Shown one piece after another: positions 50,777-61,890 of a DNA stretch of 64,000 nt. The stretch lies in the NCBI RefSeq assembly GCF_008831285.2, contig NC_045150.1, forward strand, positions 8,692,001 through 8,756,000, in the 5' to 3' direction. The notes beneath the pieces were generated by a model that was not told the origin of the DNA, ran no database searches, and saw nothing but the letters and a program-made list of their open reading frames with translations. Origin of the DNA: Nymphaea colorata (lineage: Eukaryota > Streptophyta > Magnoliopsida > Nymphaeales > Nymphaeaceae). Position 1 is the first letter of the stretch. Every line of letters starts with the position of its first letter. A program made the translations under genes and the position numbers.

Positions 50777-51637
50777 CTAAGTAGCATGTGAGCGATCCCA
50801 CCTCTGCCCTTGCTCAAGCACATAGACATGCAGCTGTGCTGCGGCAATGAGCAGGTCTAGCGTCTCTTTTATGGTTAGGATCTCCACAGTCTTGGCCAGC
50901 GTGTAGAGTCGCAGCTTGTCCGCGTCTTCTATTAATCCTGCCAGCCTCCTAGCGTACATCTCCATAACAGAGTTCATCTCTCCCGCCATCTGGCCCACCG
51001 CCTGGTTCTCGCTGCTGCTGCTAGAGGCATGCATAGCCCTGGCGAGGCTAACTAGGGGCCGGTCCGCCATCGACTCCTGCAGCGTGGCCATCCCCTTGGA
51101 GAGACCGTCCTCAAGCTTAATTACCGCACTCTGCAGGTCGCTCAACCTCTGAAGCTGGTGCGCCGAGAGACCGGCGAGGTCTCTTATCTCCACGTTGCCT
51201 AGGAGGTTCCAGAGCTGGGCCTCCACCGCTTGGCCCGCCATGACGTAGACGAGGCGGATGATGAGCGACGGGCGGCAGCCGCCGAGCCACAGGTAGGAGT
51301 TGTTGAAGGAGCTGCTGCAGACGGGGGAACAAATGGCGGGGGCATCGCGCCTGGCGACGGATGCCCGCGTGCGGTTGTAGTCAAGGTAGTGCTGCATGGC
51401 GCTGGTAATGGCTCGCCGGATGGCCTGCTCGTCGTCGGACTGGTGGCTGCGGACTCGGACTAGGTCCTCCAGGTCTGATCGATGCTGGTCCATCCGCGCT
51501 AGGAAGCACTCGCGGAAGCTGCAACGGGGCTGATGCTGCTGATGCTGCTGATGCTGCTGCTGCTGCTCTCGCCTTGTAGCTTCGTCCTGCTGTTGAACGT
51601 CTCTCTGGGTATCTTGCCCTTGTTGGTTGTCCGCCAT
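50777..51637 (-). CDS. DOG1-like protein 3
   Basis: Intronless, 286 residues, same architecture as DOG1-like 2: CSFRECF, AIRRAITSAMQHYLDY, VCSPVCSS...YLWLGGCRP and ADKLRLYTLAKTVEILT. It has a longer leader with an imperfect QQHQQHQQHQ run encoded by a CTG/ATG-type trinucleotide tract at 51525-51565, and an extra GQMAGEM segment before the C-terminal block. The frame is intact over the full length, which argues for function. Likely a recent duplicate of DOG1-like 2. Confidence 0.88.
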   Translation of the reverse strand: MADNQQGQDTQRDVQQQDEATRREQQQQHQQHQQHQPRCSFRECFLARMDQHRSDLEDLVRVRSHQSDDEQAIRRAITSAMQHYLDYNRTRASVARRDAPAICSPVCSSSFNNSYLWLGGCRPSLIIRLVYVMAGQAVEAQLWNLLGNVEIRDLAGLSAHQLQRLSDLQSAVIKLEDGLSKGMATLQESMADRPLVSLARAMHASSSSSENQAVGQMAGEMNSVMEMYARRLAGLIEDADKLRLYTLAKTVEILTIKETLDLLIAAAQLHVYVLEQGQRWDRSHAT

Positions 51638-52308
51638 CGTGCTCTACTTCAACCAGACAGAAAGCTGCTGCTTGTCAAGCAATAAAAGTGAAGCAATAAG
51701 ATCAGAAGAAACAGTCGGCGCAGCTTGTTCAGACAATTAATGCGTGATGTTAACATATTACAGTTGGAACTTCCGCCTGCATCTCTGTACGTGGGCAGCT
51801 AGTTCATCTCTACTTCTAGGCATCGTAATCATGAAAAATAATCATATTCAAGTCACCTGGTGTTTTATGCAACACGCATGAGAGAGAAATTAACCAGAGA
51901 GTTGCGTACTATGGTAATACGTTATATGAAACCTGAACACGTATGCAGTATGGTCTTGCCAAACTCGTCAGTCTGCTCACATCTAATATAATGGTATATC
52001 TCCTGGTTGTGTCGTCATATGTACACCAACTAAAGCAATACCTTTAGGTGCAATTTGGTGCTTTACATCGACAAGCCACAATAGCAGGTGGCCTTTATGA
52101 CGCGTGAAGGCAGACCACCAGTAAATCAAAGGAGAGGGAATGAACAAGAGCTAAGTTGGATTACAGAGCTTGTAATTGTATGAGGAAAGGAGGTGGCAGC
52201 TCCTTAGAAGGAGCCGGGGGTTTTCGCGGACGTGCTGTGTTAGGGTGATGGATGAGCTGCGGGGCTTAGGCGGCGGGGGTTTGAATTCTGGGGTGGGAAA
52301 GGTGAGTC

Positions 52309-52316
52309 TATAAATA
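52309..52316 (+). promoter_or_regulatory. TATA box, copy B, reading away from DOG1-like 3
   Basis: TATAAATA in the same context as copy A, followed 24 bp later by the ATG of the small divergent ORF. Confidence 0.5.
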
Positions 52317-52339
52317 AGGCCGTGCCGGAAGATGCTGGG

Positions 52340-52582
52340 ATGGCACGTCCCCAAGAACATGCAGTTGCGCCAAGCGTGGCCTCCGATATGCCCCTCGATT
52401 GCGTCATCTTTAGCGCGAGGCGACACATGGCCGTCGGAGAAATATATCACAGCGAACTGCTTGATTCTGAATTGTATATTCCGGGCGTTGATGATTGCGT
52501 GAACGATCGGCCTCACTCGTTCCGGTCGTTTAACTATTTTGGTATGTTCTTAAATTGTCTTCAAAAGTTGAAAAGAGAGTAA
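52340..52582 (+). CDS. divergent small ORF, copy B (unknown)
   Basis: Open for 80 codons from ATG 52340, starting MARPQEHAVAPSVASDM and containing RRHMAVGEIYHSELLDSE. A consensus-like donor (TTTTG|GTATGT, near 52542) conserved in copy A suggests the real exon could stop there, but I found no following exon. The TATA-to-ATG distance is only about 24 bp, short for a leader. No family recognised. It could instead be conserved promoter DNA of the DOG1-like gene. Confidence 0.3.
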   Translation: MARPQEHAVAPSVASDMPLDCVIFSARRHMAVGEIYHSELLDSELYIPGVDDCVNDRPHSFRSFNYFGMFLNCLQKLKRE

Positions 52583-53869
52583 AAAAGGCTAGCCTTGTAC
52601 AACCGATTCGCTCATCTTTTGCAAAGATTTTTTTGGTATCGACAGTAACACCGCCGCTGGAGATGATAACCTGAGGTCAGAGAAGTTCAGTTAATCGAGG
52701 GTGTATTTGAGGAGATAGAGTAGTACACGCTGAAATGCATCTTTGATATTTTCTTGATTCTTTTTTATTCTTTTAAAAACCTTACACAAAAAAATTGTGT
52801 ACAGAGGACAACCAGTTTCTGTATTTGAAGACCAGTGATCTTAAATTCATGAACTCGAGAAGAGGCTATATCAAGCTGAAGATCTCGGGTCGAATTGAGA
52901 AACTCATCCTGTTATTTTTTGCCATGCTAGAGAAGCCTCCATATTTTAGGTCGAAGGGTGAGGTCTGATCGCATGCCCATGAACTTAAAGAACCTCAACA
53001 AGTGGAGATCATCTGGTGGTGAGGGAATTAAACACCTTGTAGAGGTACTGCACTGTAACTCGAAGCGGGTGGGGAGAAACTAAAGACAAGATGACGAAGC
53101 AAGAGTTTCATTTATAGAACTTCTTTAGAACCTTTTTTTTTTTTTTTACTTCTCCCTTTTAAGTTTTGTCCGCACATGTGGTTATAAAAACCGAAGATAT
53201 GGAGAAACAGCAGCGAGCCGGTGCAACGACAAGCCCGACCGATTCGAGAAGTTTGCAATTGTAGCTCCATCCTTTTGCCCTAATATCAGAAATGGCTTAG
53301 GGTTTCGGAATTCTTTAGAGTTCAGATGAGATCTATATCATGTTGAAAGATGTGAAATTATTTTATGCTTATTTCATTCAAATGGAGAAGTTTTGAAATT
53401 GGAACAAAAGGGTATCGCTGTTATCTCATAGAACCTGACATCCTAGTTTTAAATTTGAGGGATTAAAATAAATATATGAGCTCTTACTTTCACGCTTAAT
53501 TCTTTTCAAAATAACAGTTCAATTCCGTATCTCTCTCTCACTCTAGCTAGCTTTGATTTGGGGTCCACGTACAAAAAAATGATCCAAAGTGGGAACCTTT
53601 TCCTTTTTCCGGTAACCGTCTGTTCGAACATGCGGTGCCTTAAATGCAACGGTTAGGGTTTGGCGTGGGACCCCACGCTTTTCCGTCGTTTCTGAGTTAG
53701 TGGGACCCACTAGATATTTTTCTTTCGCCGTAGCTTGCCACGCGTGCGACCTTTTGCATCAACGGCCACCCTCCCCATCTCAAAGACCACCGTCTCCTGA
53801 GCGCTGCCTAGGGACACACTGTTGTTTGTTTCTCAATTCAATTTTTTTTTTCTGTCCGCTTTTATATTT

Positions 53870-53873
<4 letters not shown>

Positions 53874-53943
<70 letters not shown>
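53874..53943. repeat. (TA)n microsatellite
   Basis: About 35 uninterrupted dinucleotides just after segmental copy B. Confidence 0.95.
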
Positions 53944-53944
<1 letters not shown>

Positions 53945-54479
53945 TAAAAACCAGATGACCAAACCTATTAAAATTAGTTATTAAATTATAAATATGATCT
54001 TAACAATGATTGGGTGAGAAATGTATATTAGGTCAGTTGTTTTCTTTTACTTAAGTAATCTTTTTTAATAGTAAAAAAATGAGCTGTTCTTATAACATCA
54101 AAATTTTGGTAGCATAAAGATCAATCGTTTTTTTAAAATGACTTGAATTAAAAACATGATTTATATTAAATTAGTGCTTATAAGGTTCATATTTTATTTA
54201 AAGCACTTTTTAAAATGAACTTCAGAGATATGTCTTTTATTGTTACCCAAGTGGTTTATACCTACTAATCACTCATATATATATATATATATATATATTA
54301 CTATGATTTAAAAGATCATTCCATAATTTATAGTGCTTTTTATGGCAGCTTGTAGTACCTTTTTTGTCATTTGACAACAGATATATATACATATACACAC
54401 AATTTTTCACCTCCTCTCTCTTCTCTTTGGTGAAAGATGAAATATCATGATGTTTTGGGAGCTAGAAAAAGCAAAGAGC

Positions 54480-55420
54480 CAATGCTTTTGGAACCTTATT
54501 AGGCTCAAGAAACCGGTATGTTTGGCAGCATTTGGAATCTTTTGGCTACAACCGCAAATGCCGTTCTGCCGATCTTTCAGAAATATCTTCCTTTTAAGAG
54601 TCAACCCGCCTGGTCGAAGATAGGCTATGGAACCGGTCGTTGCGCCCTTCTGTACTCGTTAAGACTGATTGGCCACGGAAAAGCTCTCTTGGGAAGCTCT
54701 TAACCATGCTGTGAGCAGCATCATAACTTTAGTGCAGGAGGAAGACAAATTATGCTGGCTGGACACCACTTTCAAGGATCAAATGGTGCAGATATCTATG
54801 AGCAGTTCAGGATAGGAAAGAACATGACATATTGCGAGTAAGAATCAATTCCTCATGCCAAATGGACCGTATTCTTGTTTCTTAGCCATAACAGAGCGAC
54901 TCCTGACCAACGATAAGCTGCAAAAAAACTTGGATTTGTTTGCCTAGTGCCTGCTATTTATGTAAATCAGATGTTAATACCTGCTCTCATGTTTTTCTGC
55001 ATTGTAAAGAGGCGGTTATTGTCTGGAAGATGATCGGGCAGAGGTTTCACATCATCTTGGGGCCCATGCAGGACATCAGGCAGCTCTTCAGATGGTTCAA
55101 GTGCTCACGGATTAGAAGATGTTGGAGGTGTAATTTTTCCATTTGCTATATGGCACCTCTAGAAAGAAAACATGATAGGGAGATAGGAGAACACTTTAAC
55201 AGTTGAGAGTTTGCGATGATTTCAGAAGTTTCGTCTCAAGCTCCAATTTATCTTCCTCCATCAGAGAAGACCTGTCTATTCGGAGGCAGTATGGCACACG
55301 TCCCGAGCCTTGGCCATCATTTAATGGGGCCTGCTTCATTGTTCAGACCGCAGAAGCAGGGTAACCAGATTCTTGGCCTGAGCACAATGGCTTTTTTTAC
55401 GTGCTTATGAGATGCTCTGC
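54480..55420 (+). pseudogene. 3' remnant of an L1-type LINE ORF2 (zf-RVT region)
   Basis: The clearest block is 54940-55140: CYLCKSDVNTCSHVFLHCKE, followed by a 'VWKMIG' segment. This is the Cys/His pattern of the zf-RVT domain at the C-terminus of plant LINE reverse transcriptases. It is preceded in another frame by ERLLTNDKLQK and followed, after a frameshift, by a FPFAIWHL-like stretch, the usual order. Several stops; dead. Confidence 0.7.
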
Positions 55421-58400
55421 CGTAAGGAGGAAGTGGAATGAAATAAGCTTCTTTGCCCGTGAGTTCTAAATCACATCAATGTCTGTCCCCCATCGGAAGC
55501 TCTACGTGGTAGCTGGCCCTTTCTCTTGGCAGAACTTGCTCAAATGAACATGGTGATCTCACAAAGTGATTGGACTTCGGCATTCGTTCATCTTCTTAAG
55601 CAGTGACAAAATCATTTTCTACAATTCTAACCCCACCATAGATACTCTGAGCTTACTTGCTTCCCAAATGGTTGTTTACTCCTTTGTTGCATGGAATAAT
55701 TTCTCCTGATCCTTGAGCTACTCTGGCCTGAGATTGTAGGCTTGTAGTTGGAGCCGATCCTTGATTTAGATTGTATTCTTTCACTCTCTTCTTAATAAAA
55801 CGGGACGGGGGTCTTACCACCCGGCAGGCTTGCACTGGAGAAGATTCCAAAAGGAAATCACAAATTTTTAGCATTCTATAAATGATTGTGGTGAGTATTG
55901 GTCTAAGTGATCTAGAAGGGGTTAGGTGGCTAATTTGTCATTTTGAATTCTTGAGATGTAAACTCTTTGTACTACAAATAAAAAACTATCAATACATAAG
56001 TTGAAGTACAGTGAGGGCGGCACTTCAAAACATTGAAGGCAGCTATGTATCGTAAGGGGATGAAGAGTTAGGCTGAAAATTCAATCTTCGGCTGAGTGGT
56101 AGGCCTCACACCCCTGGGGCTCCCTCGAAGTATTGCTATAAAAGTATATTGTTGTGAGAGCACCTACGTTTGAATTGAATGAGACCAGCTGATAACCAAG
56201 ACACCAAAGTGAATGATACCACGAATTTTGCATACCTGCGAAAATTTTCGTGTGAAAAGATTATTTATTATTCATATGTGAGCTTGCTTATTTTATGTAC
56301 CCGAGATTATGAAACTTCAATAATAACTTTCTTTTGACTTCATATGGCGCGTGTAACAGGGAAGGACATTCAGATGAGAGTTCAGTTATCATATGCATTT
56401 GAGCATGGTTTATGAAGAACTCTATTGGCCATGAATTTGACCCAAGTTTTGTGATTCAATCCTTTATTGGTCTATAGTTTCCAGCCTTACTCATAAGCCT
56501 CGAGTGATATGGGTACGGAGTTTGGATTCAGTCTGCGGACCGGTTTGTTCAACGAGCCCCCTCCATGTTTTAAAAAATGTCTGTGGAGGTAAAATAAAAA
56601 CTTTTCAAAATTCAGCAGTAAATTTTATTATTTTTTAAAAAACAAAGGGGAACATAGCCCCTGCTCCTCCTTCTTAGTCAAATCAGCATGCACCAGCTGT
56701 TTTTATTTTTTAGTAAATATGTAGAGATCTCGCTACCAAGTAACCAACACAGCTCTGAACCATGTGAATAAAGAGAAGGAGTGGGCTTTGGTTCTTAAGT
56801 GAGATTAATCCTCTATATGCTTTTAGATTGTGAGCAAAAGCAGAAAATATAATTTGAAATTATCCGGGCAGACCCAAGTGCAGGGGTGGAGTCAAGGGGT
56901 ATCCACATAAATTTTAAAAAAATTTACTTATCCTATTTAAAAATTTTGAAAAATGATATTTGGGCCCATGTCAAAATTTATAAACTTTAATTTGACCTTG
57001 CTCATAAAAAATTTTTAGTTCAGCACCTCCAAGTGCACTAATACACATTACAATTCTCTCCAATGGAAAAACGATACAACTGCCATATACATTATATGGA
57101 GAGAGATTTACAACGAGCCTTAAATTGGCCCTCAGGAAAACCGACTTCAACTTTTTGTTCACGGACTTAAATTTAGTTGGACAAATGTTGACCATAGCTA
57201 AAGGCAGAACAGGAGCAAGTTATCGTTCTCCTTTGGGGTTCATTTCAAGCCGTTCCTAGCAAGCTCTTGCTTTCACTTTGAATTGCTTTTTTTTTTTGTG
57301 TTTGAAGCTGCCGTTTATCGTAGACATGTTTTACCGGGATGGTTTATCATTTCATTAAGGATAGAAGTAACCTTCGCACCTTTAGTTAAGGGAGAGAAGA
57401 GGTGATAAAAAAAAATGTGTGTTTTTCTTTTTTAAGCCAAGTTGAAAATTTGATAGTTTTCAAATTTAAGGGTCTCTTTGAATGAATAGAGATAATGTCT
57501 CAAATGACTTTTCCTTTTCAAGTTTTAAGAATAACTTATGAATCAAGAAACATGGCTGTTTTTTTTTTTTTTCAAAGCATGTCTCTTCAATTTCAATTTG
57601 CTTTCGAAACATTAGCCAGCTGTTAAAGGAACAATTTATGTCAGTTAAAATTTCATCATCATGCAAACACACCTTAAAGTCCGTTTGGTTGCTCTCCCCC
57701 AAAGTTGATGTGAGTTCCAGCAACACTAGTTCTGGTGTTTCATGAACTTATTATTGTTACACTCTTCCACAACACTTTATAGCAACATGTTATTATTGTT
57801 CATGAATTTATTTCAAAAGTTAAGGTAGATTCATGAAACACTATGTCACAACACGTCATAAGTTTGCATATTCTTTGAGGCAGATTCATAAGACAGTAAT
57901 TGTTATTATTACCAAATGACTCTTTCGAATTAGCATGGGGAGTGAAGCTTCCATCGCTCAATACTTTCAGTGCAATCCGACAGTGAGTGCTCCCTTAATT
58001 TTGAATGCACAAAAAAATGAAGAGGGGTAGAATTGGATAACTCAATCTTGAAGGAATGGACTCCCAAGAAAGACCAACCCAGTTCACTTGGTGGCAAGTT
58101 TACATTTAGCAATGACAATGGAGTCCCAAAGGAGTTAAAAGGACTCATCAATATCTAAGACAAGTAACTCAACAGTTAGCATGCTGGTTGAATAAGAAGT
58201 TTTATAACCCATTGTTGGAAAAGACGCCCAAAAGCATCTTTTTTTGTCCCATTTTTAGGGTTTTGAACTTCTTTTGCGTATGTTAATGGTGTGCCCTTCA
58301 ACTTAGAGATCACTTCTAACACCTAAGATGTAAAAACATAAAATCTACTGTGATTAAACTAAAGACCCATTTTAAACAAACCCTTAATCTGACCAACTAT

Positions 58401-58797
58401 AATATAGCACTTCAAGCTATGCTTTAGATTGTTTACTCAAACCAAAAACCAATACACATAGTATATTCATATCATATCACTGGACGCATCCGCATAAAAA
58501 GGTATATTTTGAGAGAAAGCAACAGAAAAAGAAGGTGTGTTTTGAGAGCAGTTAAGCAAAGTAAGGATCATATGATTTATGTTGGATGAAAAATGATCTG
58601 ATCTTAAATCCATAAACACTAGATCCCAAGATTTGAGATTACCGCATATCTCAAAGCCACGATGAAACAAACACAACCCAAAAATACCCGCTTTTCCAAA
58701 TTCAATGGTTGGATCGTGTATCGGGTCACGCATGACCCGGCGGCGCAGGAAAGGACCGGCATCAAGGCGCGCCATTGGGGAAAGATGAAAGCTGACG
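55421..58797. other. intergenic, upstream of the PPR gene
   Basis: No recognised gene or RNA. Short repeated words occur at 57740-57900 ('ttcatgaa', 'ttattattgtt'). The final 150 bp are GC-richer and probably contain the PPR promoter and leader. Confidence 0.5.
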
Positions 58798-61700
58798 ATG
58801 CGAGCTCTCGATCTTCCTTCCTTTCGCTGTCTCGCTTCCGCCTCTTGCTCTCTGAGCTCCGGTGCCGTCACTCTCGCCGTCGGCAGATGGCCGGGATCAG
58901 AAGTCGAAAATCCTCGCTCTCCGAGTGCTTCCCTCTTTCCGGGAGGCCGAAATTTTCCTCTGTTTCGGTTTCTGGAAAAATCCATCGCCGAAGCGGACTC
59001 CGACCTCGGAAAGCTAGTTCACGCTCGCATTGTGACCTCTGGACTAGAATGGGATCGATTTCTGAATAATAATATTATGAATATGTATTCCAAGTGCGGA
59101 CTTACGTCCGATGCGCGAAAATTGTTTGATAAAATTCCCCAGAGAGACTTGGTCTCTTGGAACACGATTCTCGCCGGGTACGCGGACGATGTTGGCGGAG
59201 CCAATGATGGGTTTCTTGTCTTTCGGCTTATGAGGCGGTCGGCTGTCTCTCCCAGCAGGTTGACGTTTGCACCGGTGCTTAAGATTTGCGGCAGGGAAGG
59301 GCTCGTCTGGATTGCAATGCACGTCCATGCTGATGCTCTTAAGTTAGGCTTCATTTCGGATGTCTTTGTCGGTGGAGCTCTCGTCAACATTTACGTAAAA
59401 TTCGGTAACATCGAAGATGCACGCTTGCTATTTGACCAAATGTACGAGAGAGACGTCGTCTTGTGGAACATTATGCTTGACGGGTATGCTCAGACAGGCT
59501 GTACTCAGGAAGCGTGTATGTTGTTTTCGGAATTTTATCGATCCGGCCTGAAACCGGGAGAGATCAGTGTCTGCCATCTTCTTAATGCATTGTCTTCCTT
59601 TGATTTGGTTGATGAATGGAAAATTAAGCAGGTCCATGGATATACTTTGAAGTTCGGGATAGACTCGTATCAGACAGTGCGCGCCATGTTAGCTGACATC
59701 TACGTAAAATTTGGTTCAGAAATGTGTTTTTTCTGTGATAATTCAGACGTCGTTAGCTGGAACAAGACAATGTCTGGGTTCTTACGGAATAGGAAAAATA
59801 CAAATGTATTGAAATGCTTTGTAGAAATGAAGAAATCGGGTGTAGATCCTGATTTCATTACCTTTTTGACTGTTCTTGGTTCTGTTGCTTCTGAAAATGC
59901 TCTAATGGAAGGCAAGCAAGTGCACTGCGTAATTGTGAAAACTGGCATAGATGGATGTCTAACTGTGTCGAACAGTCTAATCAACATGTATTCCAAAACG
60001 GGTAGTCTTTCCGATGCCAGACATATATTTGGTGGAATGAGGGAACTGGATTTGGTATCGTGGAACTCTATGATTTCAGCCTGCATTCAGTATGGTTGCG
60101 ACGTGGAGTCAATACATTTATTTGTGGATATGCAGCGTAGTGGTGTGGTTCCTGATAGGTATACGTTGACTGCAGTTCTAAGAGCTTGCGCAACTGTCTC
60201 TTTGGGGTTAAAGTTGGGGAAGCAAGTCCACGTACATGCTGTAAAACATGGTTCTGCTTATTATGATGTTTTTGTGCTAACTACGCTGTTAGACTTGTAC
60301 GCTAAGCACGGTTTAATGAAAGAAGCAATGCTCTTGTTTAGTAGAATGATTAATAGTGATGTGGCCGTTTGGAATGCGTTGCTTTCTGGGTATGTTCTTA
60401 ACGAGGAGGGGAATGAGGCACTGAAACTCTTAATCTATATGCAGAAGGCTGGCATTGGAGTGAATCAGTTTACTTTGGCTACTGCGGCGAAGGCATGCAG
60501 CTTGTTAGTTTTGATTACGGAAGGAAGACAGCTCCACGCCTATACAGTCAAGCTCGGATACGAGTCAGATTTATGTGTAGAAACTGGTATTTTAGATATG
60601 TATGTAAACTGTGGAGTTACTGAGGATGCATACAAACTTTTTAGCAGTATGCAGGAGCGGGATGAAGTTGCTTGGACTACTATGATTTCTGGATGTGTGC
60701 AGAATGGAGATGATGATTTTGCTCTGCAGCTCTATTATCAGATGCAGCGCTCAGGTGTTATTCCAGATGAGTACACGTTTGCTAGCCTGATTAAAGCTTG
60801 TTCATGTTTGGCAGCGCTAGAACAGGGAAAGTTAATGCATGCAAACGCAATTAAAATGGGGATTGATTTGGACAATTTTGTTGCGACTGCCATGATCGAT
60901 ATGTATGCTAAATGTGGAAACATAGATGATGCATATTGTCTTTTTGAGCTGATGGAAACGGATAATGTTGCTTCTTGGAATGCTATAATTGCGGGTTTGG
61001 CACAACATGGACATGGTGAACAAGCCCTTCAACTCTTCGAGACAATGCTTCATTTGGGTACAAAACCTGATAAGGTGACATTTATTGGAGTTATTTCATC
61101 TTGCAGCCATGCTGGACTTGTGAACAAAGCCAAGCAGCTCTTTGAGTCAATGTGTAATGATTATCATATCAAGCCTGAAATTGAACACTATGCTTGCATG
61201 GTCGATGTCCTTGGTCGAGCTGGGCTGATTCATGATGCTGAGACGCTGATCAAAGACATGCCTTTTGAGGGGTCTGCTTCTATGTATAGGTCTCTTCTTG
61301 CAGCATGTCGAGTTCATGGTGCTGCAGAAGCTGGGGAGCGGATGGCGGCAAGGCTTGTACATATGGAACCGAATGATTCAGCGGCATATATTCTGTTGTC
61401 TAATATGTATGCATCTGCAAACTTGTGGCAAGGAGTGGTCAATGCCAGGAAGATGATGAAGCAAAAGGGGGTGAAGAAAGACCCAGGACATAGTTGGATT
61501 GATGTGAAAGGAAACGTGCACTTGTTTGTTGTGGATGACAAGTCTCACCCACAATCTCATGACATTTACAAGAAATTAGAGGAGTTGATTCAAAGAATTA
61601 AGGTTGCAGGTTATGTTCCTGATACAGATTTTGTGCTTTTGGATTTATCGGACGAGGAAAAGGAAAGGGCTCTGTATTATCACAGTGAAAAGCTGGCAAT

Positions 61701-61890
61701 TGCTTACGGCTTGTTCAGCATTCCACCCCCTCTACGCATTCGTGTCATAAAGAACCTCCGAGTTTGTGGTGATTGCCACAACGCAATCAAATATATATCG
61801 AAGGTTGAAAACCGGGAAATTGTTGTTAGGGATGCAAATCGGTTCCATCACTTTACAAAGGGTGTATGCTCTTGTGGAGATTACTGGTAG
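58798..61890 (+). CDS. DYW-class pentatricopeptide repeat protein (At4g33170-like)
   Basis: Intact, intronless, 1030 residues. The first ~60 residues are rich in Arg, Ser and Leu, fitting an organelle targeting peptide. From about 70 to 800 run PLS-type PPR repeats (for example [65 protein letters not shown]). Then come the E/E+ region and a complete DYW domain ending CSCGDYW. The deaminase-like metal site is visible: HSE at 962-964 and CGDC at 990-993. Such proteins bind organelle RNA and carry out C-to-U editing. The repeat order and wording match the Arabidopsis mitochondrial protein At4g33170, so it is probably its orthologue; the RNA target cannot be read. One repeat around residues 300-325 ([11 protein letters not shown]) is degenerate. 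Confidence 0.95.
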   Translation: MRALDLPSFRCLASASCSLSSGAVTLAVGRWPGSEVENPRSPSASLFPGGRNFPLFRFLEKSIAEADSDLGKLVHARIVTSGLEWDRFLNNNIMNMYSKCGLTSDARKLFDKIPQRDLVSWNTILAGYADDVGGANDGFLVFRLMRRSAVSPSRLTFAPVLKICGREGLVWIAMHVHADALKLGFISDVFVGGALVNIYVKFGNIEDARLLFDQMYERDVVLWNIMLDGYAQTGCTQEACMLFSEFYRSGLKPGEISVCHLLNALSSFDLVDEWKIKQVHGYTLKFGIDSYQTVRAMLADIYVKFGSEMCFFCDNSDVVSWNKTMSGFLRNRKNTNVLKCFVEMKKSGVDPDFITFLTVLGSVASENALMEGKQVHCVIVKTGIDGCLTVSNSLINMYSKTGSLSDARHIFGGMRELDLVSWNSMISACIQYGCDVESIHLFVDMQRSGVVPDRYTLTAVLRACATVSLGLKLGKQVHVHAVKHGSAYYDVFVLTTLLDLYAKHGLMKEAMLLFSRMINSDVAVWNALLSGYVLNEEGNEALKLLIYMQKAGIGVNQFTLATAAKACSLLVLITEGRQLHAYTVKLGYESDLCVETGILDMYVNCGVTEDAYKLFSSMQERDEVAWTTMISGCVQNGDDDFALQLYYQMQRSGVIPDEYTFASLIKACSCLAALEQGKLMHANAIKMGIDLDNFVATAMIDMYAKCGNIDDAYCLFELMETDNVASWNAIIAGLAQHGHGEQALQLFETMLHLGTKPDKVTFIGVISSCSHAGLVNKAKQLFESMCNDYHIKPEIEHYACMVDVLGRAGLIHDAETLIKDMPFEGSASMYRSLLAACRVHGAAEAGERMAARLVHMEPNDSAAYILLSNMYASANLWQGVVNARKMMKQKGVKKDPGHSWIDVKGNVHLFVVDDKSHPQSHDIYKKLEELIQRIKVAGYVPDTDFVLLDLSDEEKERALYYHSEKLAIAYGLFSIPPPLRIRVIKNLRVCGDCHNAIKYISKVENREIVVRDANRFHHFTKGVCSCGDYW

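Larger units (their letters stand above)
50520..53830. repeat. segmental duplication, copy B (carries DOG1-like 3)
   Basis: Direct-orientation partner of 45230-47843, about 5.3 kb away. It is longer than copy A, mainly through extra sequence at about 52700-53700. Boundaries are by eye. Confidence 0.85.
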
